The notes: generated from the letters alone by a model not told the origin. A stretch of 21,124 bases of DNA from Desulfovibrio sp. OttesenSCG-928-G15 (GCA_030266525.1 JAJDIC010000033.1:1-21124), one strand, 5' to 3'. Positions 7,967-15,804 are shown, counted from the first letter of the stretch. Made by a program: numbers and translations.

Positions 7967-8994
7967 TGAAAAACAGGCGGATTACAGCGTGTTGCGCGGT
8001 GGCGTTGCTCCTGACGGCCTTGCTTTGGGGCTGTGACGACAAGGCGGAAAAGCCCCCTGCGCCTGAATTGCAAAAACCGCAGATCCCCGTGTTGCTGTAC
8101 AGGCAGGTGGATACCTATATATCCATGGTCAAGCAGGCTGTTACCGCGAATATGCCGGAAATGTATGAAGTTACCGTGTTTGACGCCCGAAGCGACCAGC
8201 TTGTTCAGGACGAGCAGCTTGAACAGGCCCTTCAGGGCAACATGGTCGCCATTGCCGTTAATCTGGTTGATTTGCAGGCTGCGTCGCGGGTGATGGACAA
8301 GCTCAAGAAAGCCGGAATTCCGGTAGTGTTTTTTAACCGTGAGCCTGCCCTCAATGTTCTCAAGTCATACGACAAAGCCCGTTTTGTCGGCACCACCATT
8401 GCCGATGCGGGAATCATGCAGGGCGACCTGATAGCCAGACTGTGGAAAGCCCACCCCGAGTATGACCGTAATAAAGACGGCAAGTGCCAGTACATCATGC
8501 TGCAAGGCAATGTGGACAACCCGGAAGCGTTGGCCAGAACCGAGCACAGCGTGGCGCGCGCGCGGGAGTTGGGGGTGCAGTTGGAACAGCTAGGCCAAAC
8601 CTACGTGTGTAACTGGGACCGGGAGATGGCCAGGCAGTCCATGGAATTTGCTTACTCCCAGTACGCAGACGATATGGAATTGGTTATTTCCAATAATGAT
8701 TCCATGGCGCTTGGCGCCATACAAACACTGCGACTCAAAGGCTTTAATCTGGGCGGCGATTCGTCCGGCTCGTTCATTCCCGTTGTCGGCGTGGATGCAA
8801 CCCCTGACGCGATGCAGGCGATTCGTGAAGGCAGCATGAGCGCAACCGTGAAGCAGGACGCCGAAGCCATGGGCAGGGTCATTGCCCGGATGCTGTGCAA
8901 CATGGCAGAAGGCAAGGATTACCTGGAAGGTACCGGCCAGCAGTATGATAAAAGTGCAGTAGCCATCCGCATTCCCTATGCGCCCTGCGAGTAA
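7966..8994 (+). CDS. MglB-like periplasmic sugar-binding lipoprotein
   Basis: A 342-residue type-1 periplasmic binding protein of the galactose/glucose-binding (MglB) class. The N-terminus is a lipoprotein signal ending LLWGC with Cys23. Asp24 at +2 favours retention in the inner membrane by the E. coli rule. The calcium loop is kept (Asp167, Asn169, Asp171, Gln175). Aligned by eye to E. coli MglB from memory, the pocket residues D14, N91, R158, W183, N211 and D236 correspond to D49, N124, R191, W217, N244 and D277. H152, D154 and N256 are replaced by N185, E187 and Q297, and F16 by Y51. A hexose-like ligand with altered specificity is likely. There is no ATPase or permease gene nearby; TGATG overlap ties it to the kinase, so it probably acts as a sensor partner. 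GGAG precedes the ATG at 7966. Confidence 0.9.
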   Translation: MKNRRITACCAVALLLTALLWGCDDKAEKPPAPELQKPQIPVLLYRQVDTYISMVKQAVTANMPEMYEVTVFDARSDQLVQDEQLEQALQGNMVAIAVNLVDLQAASRVMDKLKKAGIPVVFFNREPALNVLKSYDKARFVGTTIADAGIMQGDLIARLWKAHPEYDRNKDGKCQYIMLQGNVDNPEALARTEHSVARARELGVQLEQLGQTYVCNWDREMARQSMEFAYSQYADDMELVISNNDSMALGAIQTLRLKGFNLGGDSSGSFIPVVGVDATPDAMQAIREGSMSATVKQDAEAMGRVIARMLCNMAEGKDYLEGTGQQYDKSAVAIRIPYAPCE

Positions 8995-9104
8995 GCCTCA
9001 ACTTGGGCGGGCGCTGCACAGGCACCTGATTGCGGCGGTGATGCTCCGTTAAATTGGGCCAGCCCCCCCGGTCAGACCGGCTTTATCAGACAAGGACTCT
9101 TCTT

Positions 9105-10217
9105 ATGGCCTCCAACAGTTTTGGGACAATATTCCGCTTCACTTCCTGGGGAGAAAGTCATGGCCCGGCCGTCGGCGTGGTAATTGACGGCTGTCCCGCG
9201 GGTGTGCCCCTTGATGCGGAAGCGATTGACCGGGCGCTTGTCCGGCGCGCCCCAGGAAACAGCGCGCATACCAGCGCGAGAAAGGAATCGGACGCCTGCG
9301 CCCTCTTGTCCGGTGTTTTTGAAGGCCGTACAACCGGTGCGCCCATAAGCATCCTGATCAATAATACCGACGCAGACTCTTCCGCCTATGAGCCTGTTGC
9401 CCATCTGCTGAGGCCGGGGCACGCCAATTTTACCTACCTTGAAAAATACGGCGCTTTTGACTACCGCGGCGGGGGCAGGGCTTCCGCGCGGGAAACGGCC
9501 TGCCGGGTGGCAGCGGGTGAAGTAGCCAGAAGGCTGCTCTCCCAGTGCGGGGAAGGCGGCATAAAAGCCTTTGCCTGGCTGAGCGCGGCGGGTGAATACC
9601 AGGCTCCGGTAACGGACTTTGCAGATGCGGCTCTTTTTGCCCGACAAAGTCCAGTGTTTGCCCCCTGCGCCGAAGCGGAAGACGAATTGGCCCGGCAGGT
9701 AGCGCTGGCCAGGGAAAATGGCGATTCAGTGGGCGGGGTTGTCAGCTTTTACGCAACCGGCCTGCCTGCGGGGCTGGGCGATCCAGTGTATGAAAAGCTG
9801 GAGGCCAGGCTTGCCTCTGCCATGCTGAGCGTACCCGCAAGCAAGGGCTTTGAAATAGGCGAGGGCTTCGGGTGCGCCGTTATGCGCGGCTCTGCCTGTA
9901 ACGATGCCTTCACCCTGTCTGAAAACGGCACAGTGATAACAGCCACAAACCGCTCCGGCGGCATCCTTGGCGGCATCAGTACCGGCATGCCCCTGTACGG
10001 GCGGGTCGCGTTCAAACCTACCCCCAGCATCAGGCAGGAGCAACAAACCGTGGACATACAGGGCGCACCGAGCCGTTTTTGCCTGCCGTCCAACTCGCGC
10101 CACGACCCTTGCGTTGCCGTGCGGGCCGTGCCGGTAGTGGAAGCCATGTGTCTTGTTGTACTGGCAGACGCGTGGCTGATGAACCAGACCGCAAACATTG
10201 CGCTGTCTGGAAAATAA
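9105..10217 (+). CDS. aroC: Chorismate synthase
   Basis: Converts 5-enolpyruvylshikimate-3-phosphate to chorismate, the last step of the shikimate pathway, using reduced FMN; cytoplasmic. At 370 residues it is of normal length. The family signatures are all present: GTIFRFTSWGESHGPAVG at the N-terminus, GRASARETACRVAAG in the middle, and RHDPCVAVRAVPVVEAM near the C-terminus (Arg/His/Asp of the active site). The ATG at 9105 has AAGGA 8 bases upstream; an upstream in-frame start at 9054 lacks support. A glycerophosphodiester phosphodiesterase gene starts 16 bases after its stop, implying co-transcription. No other aromatic biosynthesis genes are close by. Confidence 0.97.
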   Translation: MASNSFGTIFRFTSWGESHGPAVGVVIDGCPAGVPLDAEAIDRALVRRAPGNSAHTSARKESDACALLSGVFEGRTTGAPISILINNTDADSSAYEPVAHLLRPGHANFTYLEKYGAFDYRGGGRASARETACRVAAGEVARRLLSQCGEGGIKAFAWLSAAGEYQAPVTDFADAALFARQSPVFAPCAEAEDELARQVALARENGDSVGGVVSFYATGLPAGLGDPVYEKLEARLASAMLSVPASKGFEIGEGFGCAVMRGSACNDAFTLSENGTVITATNRSGGILGGISTGMPLYGRVAFKPTPSIRQEQQTVDIQGAPSRFCLPSNSRHDPCVAVRAVPVVEAMCLVVLADAWLMNQTANIALSGK

Positions 10218-10233
10218 ACGAAGGAACTCTTTT

Positions 10234-11133
10234 ATGGAGCGGTCGGCCCGGCTTACCATCGCCCACAGAGGGGCCAGCGCCCATGCGCCGGAAAATACGC
10301 TGGCAGCGGCAAGGCTGGCCCATGCCCTTGGTGCGGATATGTGGGAGACGGATGTGCAGATGACCCGTGACGGAGTGCCGGTTTTACTGCATGACGCAAC
10401 CCTTGAGCGGACAAGCGATGTTGCCGCGCACCCGGAATTCGCCGACCGGGCGCCCTGGCGGACAGACAGTTTCACGCTGGATGAAATTCGCACGCTGGAC
10501 GCCGGGTCCTGGTTTGGAACAAACGACCCCTTTGGCACAGTTGCTTCCGGCGAGCTCACGGAAAAAGAACTGGCCCCCTTCATCGGAGAAACAATACCCA
10601 CGCTGGAGGAAGGGCTGGCCCTGACCAGAAAGCTCGGCTGGCGGGTGAATATTGAACTCAAGAATCTTGCGGGAAGCGCCGGGCATGAGACTATAACACG
10701 GGCCGTAATGGATATGATCCGCAAGCAGGCCATGGAGCAGTCTGTCTGCCTTTCTTCTTTTCAGAGTGACTATCTGCGCGAGGCCGCAAGCCTCTCGCGC
10801 AGTGTGCCCAGAGGACTTCTGGTGGAAAAGGGCGTGCCTGAAAAGGCACAAGGTCTGCAACACTGCGGCCTCTGCGCCGGGATTTACGAAACCCTTACCG
10901 TGGAAGAGGCCATACGCCTGTGCCGCGATGCTGAGGCAGACTTTTTTCATCCGAGCACAGCCTTTTTGAGTGCCGACTTTGTTGCTGCCCTGCATGATGC
11001 GGGTTTCCCCGTCAACGCCTGGGTCATTGATGAGGTAAAAGACGCACGCACCTTGCTTGACTGGTCTGTTTTCGGTTTCATTACAAACTATCCCGGCAGG
11101 TTAAGAAAGACACTGGGGCCGTGTGCCGGGTAA
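10234..11133 (+). CDS. Glycerophosphodiester phosphodiesterase (GDPD/UgpQ-type)
   Basis: A 299-residue cytoplasmic protein (no signal peptide) of the GP-PDE TIM-barrel family. These enzymes hydrolyse glycerophosphodiesters to glycerol-3-phosphate and an alcohol. The catalytic His is in IAHRGASAHAPENT (about 9–22). The metal ligands Glu-x-Asp lie in WETDVQMTRDGVPVLLHD and a further Glu in NIELKN. A second catalytic His is in the VLLHDATLERT segment. The absence of an export signal favours a UgpQ-like cytosolic role rather than a periplasmic GlpQ role. The ATG at 10234 has AAGGA 9 bases upstream and follows aroC by 16 bases, so the two are likely one transcript although their pathways are unrelated. 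Confidence 0.93.
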   Translation: MERSARLTIAHRGASAHAPENTLAAARLAHALGADMWETDVQMTRDGVPVLLHDATLERTSDVAAHPEFADRAPWRTDSFTLDEIRTLDAGSWFGTNDPFGTVASGELTEKELAPFIGETIPTLEEGLALTRKLGWRVNIELKNLAGSAGHETITRAVMDMIRKQAMEQSVCLSSFQSDYLREAASLSRSVPRGLLVEKGVPEKAQGLQHCGLCAGIYETLTVEEAIRLCRDAEADFFHPSTAFLSADFVAALHDAGFPVNAWVIDEVKDARTLLDWSVFGFITNYPGRLRKTLGPCAG

Positions 11134-11164
11134 AACTGCCCTTACGCCCTCACGACAGCGAAAC

Positions 11165-11197
11165 TCACGCTCTGCAATTTTCAGCGTGAAACGGCTT
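11165..11197 (+). terminator. Possible terminator after the GDPD gene
   Basis: A 7-bp stem TCACGCT (11165–11171) / AGCGTGA (11183–11189) with an 11-base loop is followed after six bases by a T7 run. It sits 30 bases after the stop codon. The stem is short, so this is a moderate call. Confidence 0.4.
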
Positions 11198-11260
11198 TTT
11201 TCTGTTCTGTGCGTTGTCCCGTAAGGGAGACGTCCTTCATTTTTTATCCGGGAGACAAAT

Positions 11261-12115
11261 ATGAAAACAACCCTTCAGGCTCTTGTTATGGCGTGCCTTC
11301 TGTTCGCGGGAATAAGCTCAGCGGCTTTTGCCGAGCAGAAGAAAACCGTGCGCCTTGTGTATGTGGAGTGGCCTTGTGCGGTTGTAACCACGCATATAGT
11401 CAAGGAAGTGATTGAGCAGAAACTTGGCTATTCCTGTGAGATTTTACCGGTTTCCGTTGCGGTCAAATACCAGTCGCTCATGCTGGGCGAAGCGGACGCG
11501 ACAGTGTGCGCCTGGCTGCCCAACACGCAAAAGACGTATTGGAGCAAAGCGCAGGCAACGGTAGAAGACCTTGGCCCGCTCGTTGGCGGGGCGCGCCTTG
11601 GCTGGACCGTGCCGGACTATGTTACCTACACTTCCATTGAAGACTTGCGGGGCAAGGCCCAGGAGTTTGGCGGCAAGATATACGGCATAGATCCCGGCTC
11701 GGAGTATATGGAAACATCGGAAAAGGCGATCAAGGGGTACGGCCTGGATGGCTTTGAACTGGTGGAAGGAAGTGACGCGGTCATGGTGGCCATGCTGGCT
11801 GACGCCGTAAAGAACAAAAAGCCCGTAATAGTAACAGGCTGGGCCCCCCACTGGATGTTTGGTCGCTGGGACTTGCACTTCCTTGATGACCCCAAGGGCT
11901 ACTTCGGCACCGAAGAAGAGATTCATACCCTGGTACGCAAGAATCTCAATCAGGACATGCCCGAAGTATACTCCTTCCTGGATAAATTCGCCTTCACCGA
12001 CACAAAACAACTCCAAGCCCTGATGGCTGAAAATGAAGACGGGAAAGACCCCACAACCATAGCCAAACAGTTCCTGGAAAAAAACGCCGAACAGGTAAAC
12101 TCCTGGCTGAAATAG
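11261..12115 (+). CDS. Glycine betaine/proline-type ABC transporter substrate-binding protein (orphan)
   Basis: A 284-residue secreted solute-binding protein of the OpuAC/ProX-like family. It has a signal peptide of about 24 residues (hydrophobic core, then SAAFA|EQ). It then begins VRLVYVEWPCAVVTTHIV, where the Trp is typical of the aromatic cage that holds quaternary ammonium groups. More candidate cage residues are in CAWLPNTQKTYW and TGWAPHWMFGRWDL. The mature protein lacks a lipobox Cys, so it should be soluble in the periplasm. No ABC ATPase or permease gene flanks it, so it must use a transporter encoded elsewhere or have a sensory role. GGGAG lies 8 bases before the ATG. The exact ligand (betaine, choline, proline betaine or carnitine) cannot be told from sequence alone. 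Confidence 0.9.
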   Translation: MKTTLQALVMACLLFAGISSAAFAEQKKTVRLVYVEWPCAVVTTHIVKEVIEQKLGYSCEILPVSVAVKYQSLMLGEADATVCAWLPNTQKTYWSKAQATVEDLGPLVGGARLGWTVPDYVTYTSIEDLRGKAQEFGGKIYGIDPGSEYMETSEKAIKGYGLDGFELVEGSDAVMVAMLADAVKNKKPVIVTGWAPHWMFGRWDLHFLDDPKGYFGTEEEIHTLVRKNLNQDMPEVYSFLDKFAFTDTKQLQALMAENEDGKDPTTIAKQFLEKNAEQVNSWLK

Positions 12116-12125
12116 GCAATAACGG

Positions 12126-12142
12126 AAAACCCCCAGGTTTTT
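12126..12142 (+). terminator. Short terminator-like hairpin after the betaine-binding protein gene
   Basis: A stem of AAAACC (12126–12131) and GGTTTT (12136–12141) with a 4-base loop begins 10 bases after the stop codon. The stem is short and the T-run barely extends beyond it. Confidence 0.4.
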
Positions 12143-12163
12143 CATGCCACCAACAAGGAAGCC

Positions 12164-12219
12164 ACTCCTGCGATTTGCCGCTTAACGGCGGGCGAAGCAA
12201 CCCCGGCAAAGGCAGGAGT
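12164..12219. repeat. Composite hairpin containing repeat copy A
   Basis: Outer arms ACTCCTGC (12164–12171) and GCAGGAGT (12212–12219) enclose inner arms TTTGCCG (12174–12180) and CGGCAAA (12204–12210), giving 15 bp with a small bulge and a 23-base loop. The left half overlaps copy A of the short repeat family (12171–12199), read on the minus strand. Confidence 0.55.
12171..12199 (-). repeat. Short intergenic repeat, copy A
   Basis: On the minus strand these 29 bases match copy B (14192–14220) at 26 of 29 positions. Their inner 19 bases (12171–12189) are identical to 17649–17667 of copy C. The core contains a small GCCG-TTAA-GCGGC type hairpin. Confidence 0.7.
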
Positions 12220-12221
12220 TC

Positions 12222-12352
12222 AGGGAAAGGCTGAGTTTTTTCGTCTGGCAAGGCGCGCGTCCCTATTTACGAGGGGGTGGACTCTTAAGTCCTGCCCCTC
12301 GTAAATAGGGACGCAGCAACGCAGTCCAGACGGAAAAAATCAGCCTTTCCCT
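12222..12352. repeat. 131-bp imperfect inverted-repeat element
   Basis: The outer arms 12222–12248 and 12326–12352 match in 25 of 27 positions. The inner arms 12257–12276 and 12295–12314 match in all 20. A non-pairing stretch separates them, and the 18-base centre itself holds GGACT/AGTCC. The right outer arm ends inside the TAG stop codon of the minus-strand secreted-protein gene. It contains T6/A6 runs and could terminate transcription in both directions, but its size and regularity also fit a small non-autonomous mobile or palindromic repeat. Confidence 0.8.
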
Positions 12353-13091
12353 AGAATTGCCATTTCAGGTTTACTGCTGCCCCGCTAGTCGCCTTTTCTT
12401 CAGCAGCCTTGTTATCCACGCTACCCACTTCGCCGCCCACCTGCATCTGCATGTCAGGGTTGAGGTCAATATCCATGTAAACCCCTGCGGCATTGACCAT
12501 ATTTTCCTTGGCAGCCGGACGGTACAGCGGGGAGTTGGGGTCTTGCGGGTTAACCACAAGCCTTGTGGCTACGGGCTCGTTGTCTTTCTTGAAGCGCACC
12601 TCTACTTCCGGTGAGTTTTGTTCACTATCCAGATAGGGCTTTGTGTGCTCCCCTCCGGAAAAAACCGTGGATCTCCTCGGGGTCAGGCGGTCTTTGGAAG
12701 CCGCATCGTGCGCTCCGGCGCGAAACTCCACAGCCTTTCCGTCTTTTTGTCCAGCAGGGGAAGTATGGTCTTGTGGCTGTGGAGTATAGCGCAAGGGCCT
12801 TTTATCTTTGCTTTTTGAACGGTGGGTCATGCCAAAGGGGTCGGCACTGAAATTTTTTTCCACTTCGCCCGGCAACAGAGAGGCTTTGTTGGGGCGGGCT
12901 GCTTTGGCCTTGATGGCCGGGTCATTGGGAACGGCTTTCGGCAGGTTTTGCCTTACCCCGGAAGAGGTGGGCGGGGCGGTAAATACCGTTCGGGCGGGCA
13001 GGGTGGCAGAAGGCTGCTCGGCGTTGGCGCACAGGCCCGACACAAGCAGGGCAATACATATGATGTGGAAACGGACAAATGCGTTACGCAT
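12351..13091 (-). CDS. Secreted protein of unknown function
   Basis: A 246-residue protein that I do not recognise. It has a clear signal peptide (MRNAFVRFH, hydrophobic stretch to about 20, cleavage near CANA|EQ). The mature chain is low in hydrophobicity and rich in Pro, Lys, Ala and charged residues over about 25–150, suggesting an extended or disordered periplasmic region. A better ordered tail follows (about 155–246) that ends in VNLKWQF. A C-terminal Phe after alternating hydrophobic residues resembles the outer-membrane β-signal, and DLNPDMQMQVGGEVG preceding it could be β-strand. Too few strands are visible for a full barrel. AGGAGG lies about 8 bases before the ATG. It is probably monocistronic: hairpins separate it from the DUF2156 gene upstream, and the inverted-repeat element forms its 3' end. 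Confidence 0.75.
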   Translation of the reverse strand: MRNAFVRFHIICIALLVSGLCANAEQPSATLPARTVFTAPPTSSGVRQNLPKAVPNDPAIKAKAARPNKASLLPGEVEKNFSADPFGMTHRSKSKDKRPLRYTPQPQDHTSPAGQKDGKAVEFRAGAHDAASKDRLTPRRSTVFSGGEHTKPYLDSEQNSPEVEVRFKKDNEPVATRLVVNPQDPNSPLYRPAAKENMVNAAGVYMDIDLNPDMQMQVGGEVGSVDNKAAEEKATSGAAVNLKWQF

Positions 13092-13154
13092 GGTCTGTCC
13101 CTCCTGAAAGCAAAATCATCATTCCAACAGATGCGGCGTGGTACGCGGCCTGGC

Positions 13155-13180
13155 GGCAGACAAACACGTTTTTGTCTGTC
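13155..13180. other. Hairpin in the leader of the secreted-protein gene
   Basis: CAGACAAA (13157–13164) and TTTGTCTG (13171–13178) form a perfect 8-bp stem, extendable to 10 bp with one G·T pair, and a 6-base loop. It lies about 65–90 bases upstream of the minus-strand start at 13091 and could be a regulatory hairpin, a decayed terminator or an operator. Confidence 0.35.
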
Positions 13181-13198
13181 AGCCTTTAAGGTTTGATG

Positions 13199-13246
13199 AC
13201 AAATACTGGCGAACATTTCAAGCAGGAAATGCTCGCCAGTATTTGT
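13199..13246 (-). terminator. Long hairpin after the DUF2156 gene
   Basis: The 20-base arms 13199–13218 and 13227–13246 pair at 19 of 20 positions around an 8-base loop. The stem begins and ends in A/T-rich bases (ACAAATA…TATTTGT). It lies 45 bases after the stop of the minus-strand DUF2156 gene and is probably its terminator, though a long U-run outside the stem is lacking. Confidence 0.65.
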
Positions 13247-13290
13247 TAAAAACCTCATTCCGACTTGGTCGGCGTAAGGACAAGACGCAG

Positions 13291-14169
13291 TCAGCGGATT
13301 AGCACGGAGCATTTCTTGGAGAAATCCACCGGGTTGTAGCTCAGTTTTGCCTGTCGCAGGCCTTCATCATCCAGGTCCTGCTCCCTGTTGATGTAGGTAT
13401 ATTTTTTCCCCTCATCGTTGCAAAACAGGTAGTTGATGGCCTGGTACCCACCCTTGATGCCGCCGGCGGCTTTTTCAAAGTGAATGATCAGGGTGTCCTG
13501 ATTCAGCGGTTCGGCCAGGGTGTAAGCAACGGGCACGCCGTCAATGCGGATAATGCCGCCGCAGAGTCCGGGAATATCGTTCCAGTGGGCAAGCACCCGG
13601 GCCACGGCGTCATTCTCCGCAAGCAGGGCTTCGGAAGATTCACAATCGCGCCAGCGACACCATTCGGTTTGCATGTTCAACACCGTTTCTACGCAGCGTG
13701 CCGAAAGGCTTTGGTACTCGTAGTGATACTGTTTTTCAAACTGTTTGAACAAATTTTTCTTTTTGTGAAAGCGGTTGCCGGAAAGCGTGGTCAGCTCGGA
13801 TGCCAGATACAGGTAATCCCATTGCCCGCGTGACTCTTCAACCTCCACCCCCTCGCCAAGAGCCACACTCCACTGCTCGCACAGCGCGTGAGGAACACGT
13901 ATGAAACGCGAGCCAGAGGCCATTTCCGGATTACGCGACCAGTCATCCACCAAATCCCACGGACCCACGGGCGCCCAGTAAACAAGGTTCGGTCTGGTCT
14001 GGCGTATCCAGCAAAGGGTGCCGTCAAAACGCCACTCCAGCCCATAGTGCGGAGCCCAGCCCCACAGGTTGGCGAAGCTGTAATCCGAAGCCCGCGAGGT
14101 GTTTTTGCTCAAAAGCGCAAGATATTCCTGCATTCCGTCAAAGGAAATGGATGTATAGTCGTCTTTCAT
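13291..14169 (-). CDS. DUF2156 (LPG-synthase C-terminal-like, GNAT fold) protein
   Basis: A 292-residue soluble protein of the DUF2156 / phosphatidylglycerol-lysyltransferase C-terminal family, a double-GNAT fold related to Fem-like aminoacyl transferases. Typical landmarks are LSGNRFHKKKNLFKQFEKQY (about 129–148), an acceptor-fold strand IIRIDGVPVAYTLAEPL, the KGGYQAINYLF helix, and YINREQDLDDEGLRQAKLSY near the C-terminus. There is no membrane domain, so it is not a complete MprF-like lysyl-lipid synthase and flippase. Stand-alone members have no settled substrate; transfer of an acyl or aminoacyl group is inferred. GAGGAA precedes the ATG. It sits 80 bases downstream of the MATE exporter gene on the same strand and may share its transcript. 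Confidence 0.85.
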   Translation of the reverse strand: MKDDYTSISFDGMQEYLALLSKNTSRASDYSFANLWGWAPHYGLEWRFDGTLCWIRQTRPNLVYWAPVGPWDLVDDWSRNPEMASGSRFIRVPHALCEQWSVALGEGVEVEESRGQWDYLYLASELTTLSGNRFHKKKNLFKQFEKQYHYEYQSLSARCVETVLNMQTEWCRWRDCESSEALLAENDAVARVLAHWNDIPGLCGGIIRIDGVPVAYTLAEPLNQDTLIIHFEKAAGGIKGGYQAINYLFCNDEGKKYTYINREQDLDDEGLRQAKLSYNPVDFSKKCSVLIR

Positions 14170-14191
14170 AATTGTTCCTCAAAAAAGCATG

Positions 14192-14232
14192 TGCTTCACC
14201 CGCTGTTACGCGGCAAATCGTAAAGGTTCTTT
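14192..14232 (+). repeat. Short intergenic repeat, copy B
   Basis: Positions 14192–14220 match copy A at 26 of 29 positions. Positions 14202–14232 match copy C (17649–17679) at 27 of 31. It lies in the 80-base spacer between the MATE and DUF2156 genes. Confidence 0.7.
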
Positions 14233-14249
14233 GCGCGGACAGCGCCGTA

Positions 14250-15683
14250 TCAGGCCGCCGCAGTTTTTCGGTCAAGGCGTCGCGCTGTTGATGCGTAACG
14301 CTGCCAGTTCTTACATGAAAAAAGATACAGGCACAAAAATGCCTGCACCACTTGCGAGGCCAGCATGGCGATAAAAACCCCTGACGCGTCCTGCCATAGT
14401 ACATGCCCCATGTACCAGGCCAGAGGCAAACGGACGCCCCAGGTACCGGTGCTGAAAGCCAACAGGCTGAACAAGGTCGCCCCGGCCCCGGTGAACACCC
14501 CGCTCATAATCAGGCTGGTAACGGTAAACGGTGCCGCAACAAGGTTAAACAACATATACAGGGCCGCCGTGTCTTGCACGGCTACATCTTCCGGGGCCAC
14601 AAAGGCCGTAATCCAGGGTACAAAGGGGTACAGGCACAAGGCCAATACAGCCATTCCCAAAGCGCCGGTAAGTATAATCTTGCGGGCAATCCGCTTTGCT
14701 TCGTCCGGTTTTCCGCTTCCAAGACAATGCCCGACCAAGATGGATGCGGTAAAGCTGAAAGCCATGGCGGGCATGAAAATTATGGCTTCAATACGCATTC
14801 CCGCTGTAAGTCCGCTGACGGCAATTACGCTGTCTTTCGGCAGGGTGCTGGTAATCAGAAAAAGTACCAGATACCCAAGTTGCCATAACAGTTGTGAGCC
14901 TCCTGCGGGCGTAGCCACCCGCAGGATATAGGGAAAGGCCTGTTTTTCCCAGCGCCAGGGGGCGAAGCTTTTCCGGGTAATCATGGCTTTTCGCACCAGC
15001 ACCGACAGGTTGAACAGTGCCCCGGAAGCAACAGAAACAATGGAGGCAAGGATAAGCCCGCGCCCGCCCATGTTTGGCAGGCCGAACATGCCAAGCCCGA
15101 ACCCCAGGTCGGCAAAAGCGTTGAGCACGCAAACAATCAGGGCAGAGAGCAGGGGCGTCCAGACATTTTTATGTGCCCTGAAGATGCCCACGCTAATAAA
15201 AGCCAGATAACTCGCCGGGAGAATGGGCAGGTAGCAGAGCCACAAGTCCAGGGTTATGTCATAAATTTCTGCCGGCACCTGCATCAGAAACATCATTTCA
15301 TCGGCAAAGGCGTACCCGGCAATCATGGTCAGGGCGCAAAAAAAGCCTCCCACAATAAACAGCAAACCGGCATAACGCTGTGCCCGCAAGGGAAGCCTGG
15401 CCCCAAGCGACTGGCTCATGGCCGCGATACCCCCGTTTACCAACGCTATACCCAGCACCAGAAAAAAGAATTGCAGTTGGGTAATAATACCGAGCGCGCC
15501 CTGCAAATGCGGATGAATACGTCCGGCAACCACTACATCCGTAAAGCCGATAGTGAATTGCAGCAGCATGGTCACAGCTTGCGGCAAGGTAAGCGACCAT
15601 ATTTCTTTGGATGAAACCAAAGGCTGCTGCGGCTGTGCGGTTTTTGCCGGTTTGCCGGAAGGCGTTGCGGAAATGGCTGACAT
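14250..15683 (-). CDS. MATE family efflux transporter
   Basis: A 477-residue inner-membrane protein with about 12 hydrophobic segments, normal for MATE cation-coupled drug/metabolite exporters. After a hydrophilic 25-residue start, the first repeat begins EIWSLTLPQAVTMLLQFTIG. The family-typical pattern FTDVVVAGR follows in TM1/2, then a GIALVNGGIAAMSQSLGAR segment. The second repeat begins near ILRVATPAGGSQLLWQLGYL. The substrate is unknown; Na+ or H+ coupling cannot be assigned by eye. The ATG at 15683 has CGGAG 6 bases upstream. The 3' end and spacer contain a member of the short repeat family. It shares strand and a short gap with the DUF2156 gene downstream. Confidence 0.93.
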   Translation of the reverse strand: MSAISATPSGKPAKTAQPQQPLVSSKEIWSLTLPQAVTMLLQFTIGFTDVVVAGRIHPHLQGALGIITQLQFFFLVLGIALVNGGIAAMSQSLGARLPLRAQRYAGLLFIVGGFFCALTMIAGYAFADEMMFLMQVPAEIYDITLDLWLCYLPILPASYLAFISVGIFRAHKNVWTPLLSALIVCVLNAFADLGFGLGMFGLPNMGGRGLILASIVSVASGALFNLSVLVRKAMITRKSFAPWRWEKQAFPYILRVATPAGGSQLLWQLGYLVLFLITSTLPKDSVIAVSGLTAGMRIEAIIFMPAMAFSFTASILVGHCLGSGKPDEAKRIARKIILTGALGMAVLALCLYPFVPWITAFVAPEDVAVQDTAALYMLFNLVAAPFTVTSLIMSGVFTGAGATLFSLLAFSTGTWGVRLPLAWYMGHVLWQDASGVFIAMLASQVVQAFLCLYLFSCKNWQRYASTARRLDRKTAAA

Positions 15684-15804
15684 GCAAAACTCCGGCAGGG
15701 GAGGCCAGACAAGAAGACTACAGGCGCAAAATGCCGGTACAGCAGGCTTTTCGTGTACGGCAATATGATATATATGTATGCCCTAAGCGTACCGTGCGAA
15801 GACC

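Noticed and set aside
9726..10733. Minus-strand frame of 335 codons over aroC and the GDPD gene
   Set aside because: Ser/Ala/Arg-rich shadow of two clearly identified genes on the other strand.
14138..14404. Small minus-strand frame spanning the MATE/DUF2156 gap, with a peptide similar to a frame at 17339–17749
   Set aside because: The peptide similarity (ICRxTA) comes from translating the shared DNA repeat, not from a gene family.
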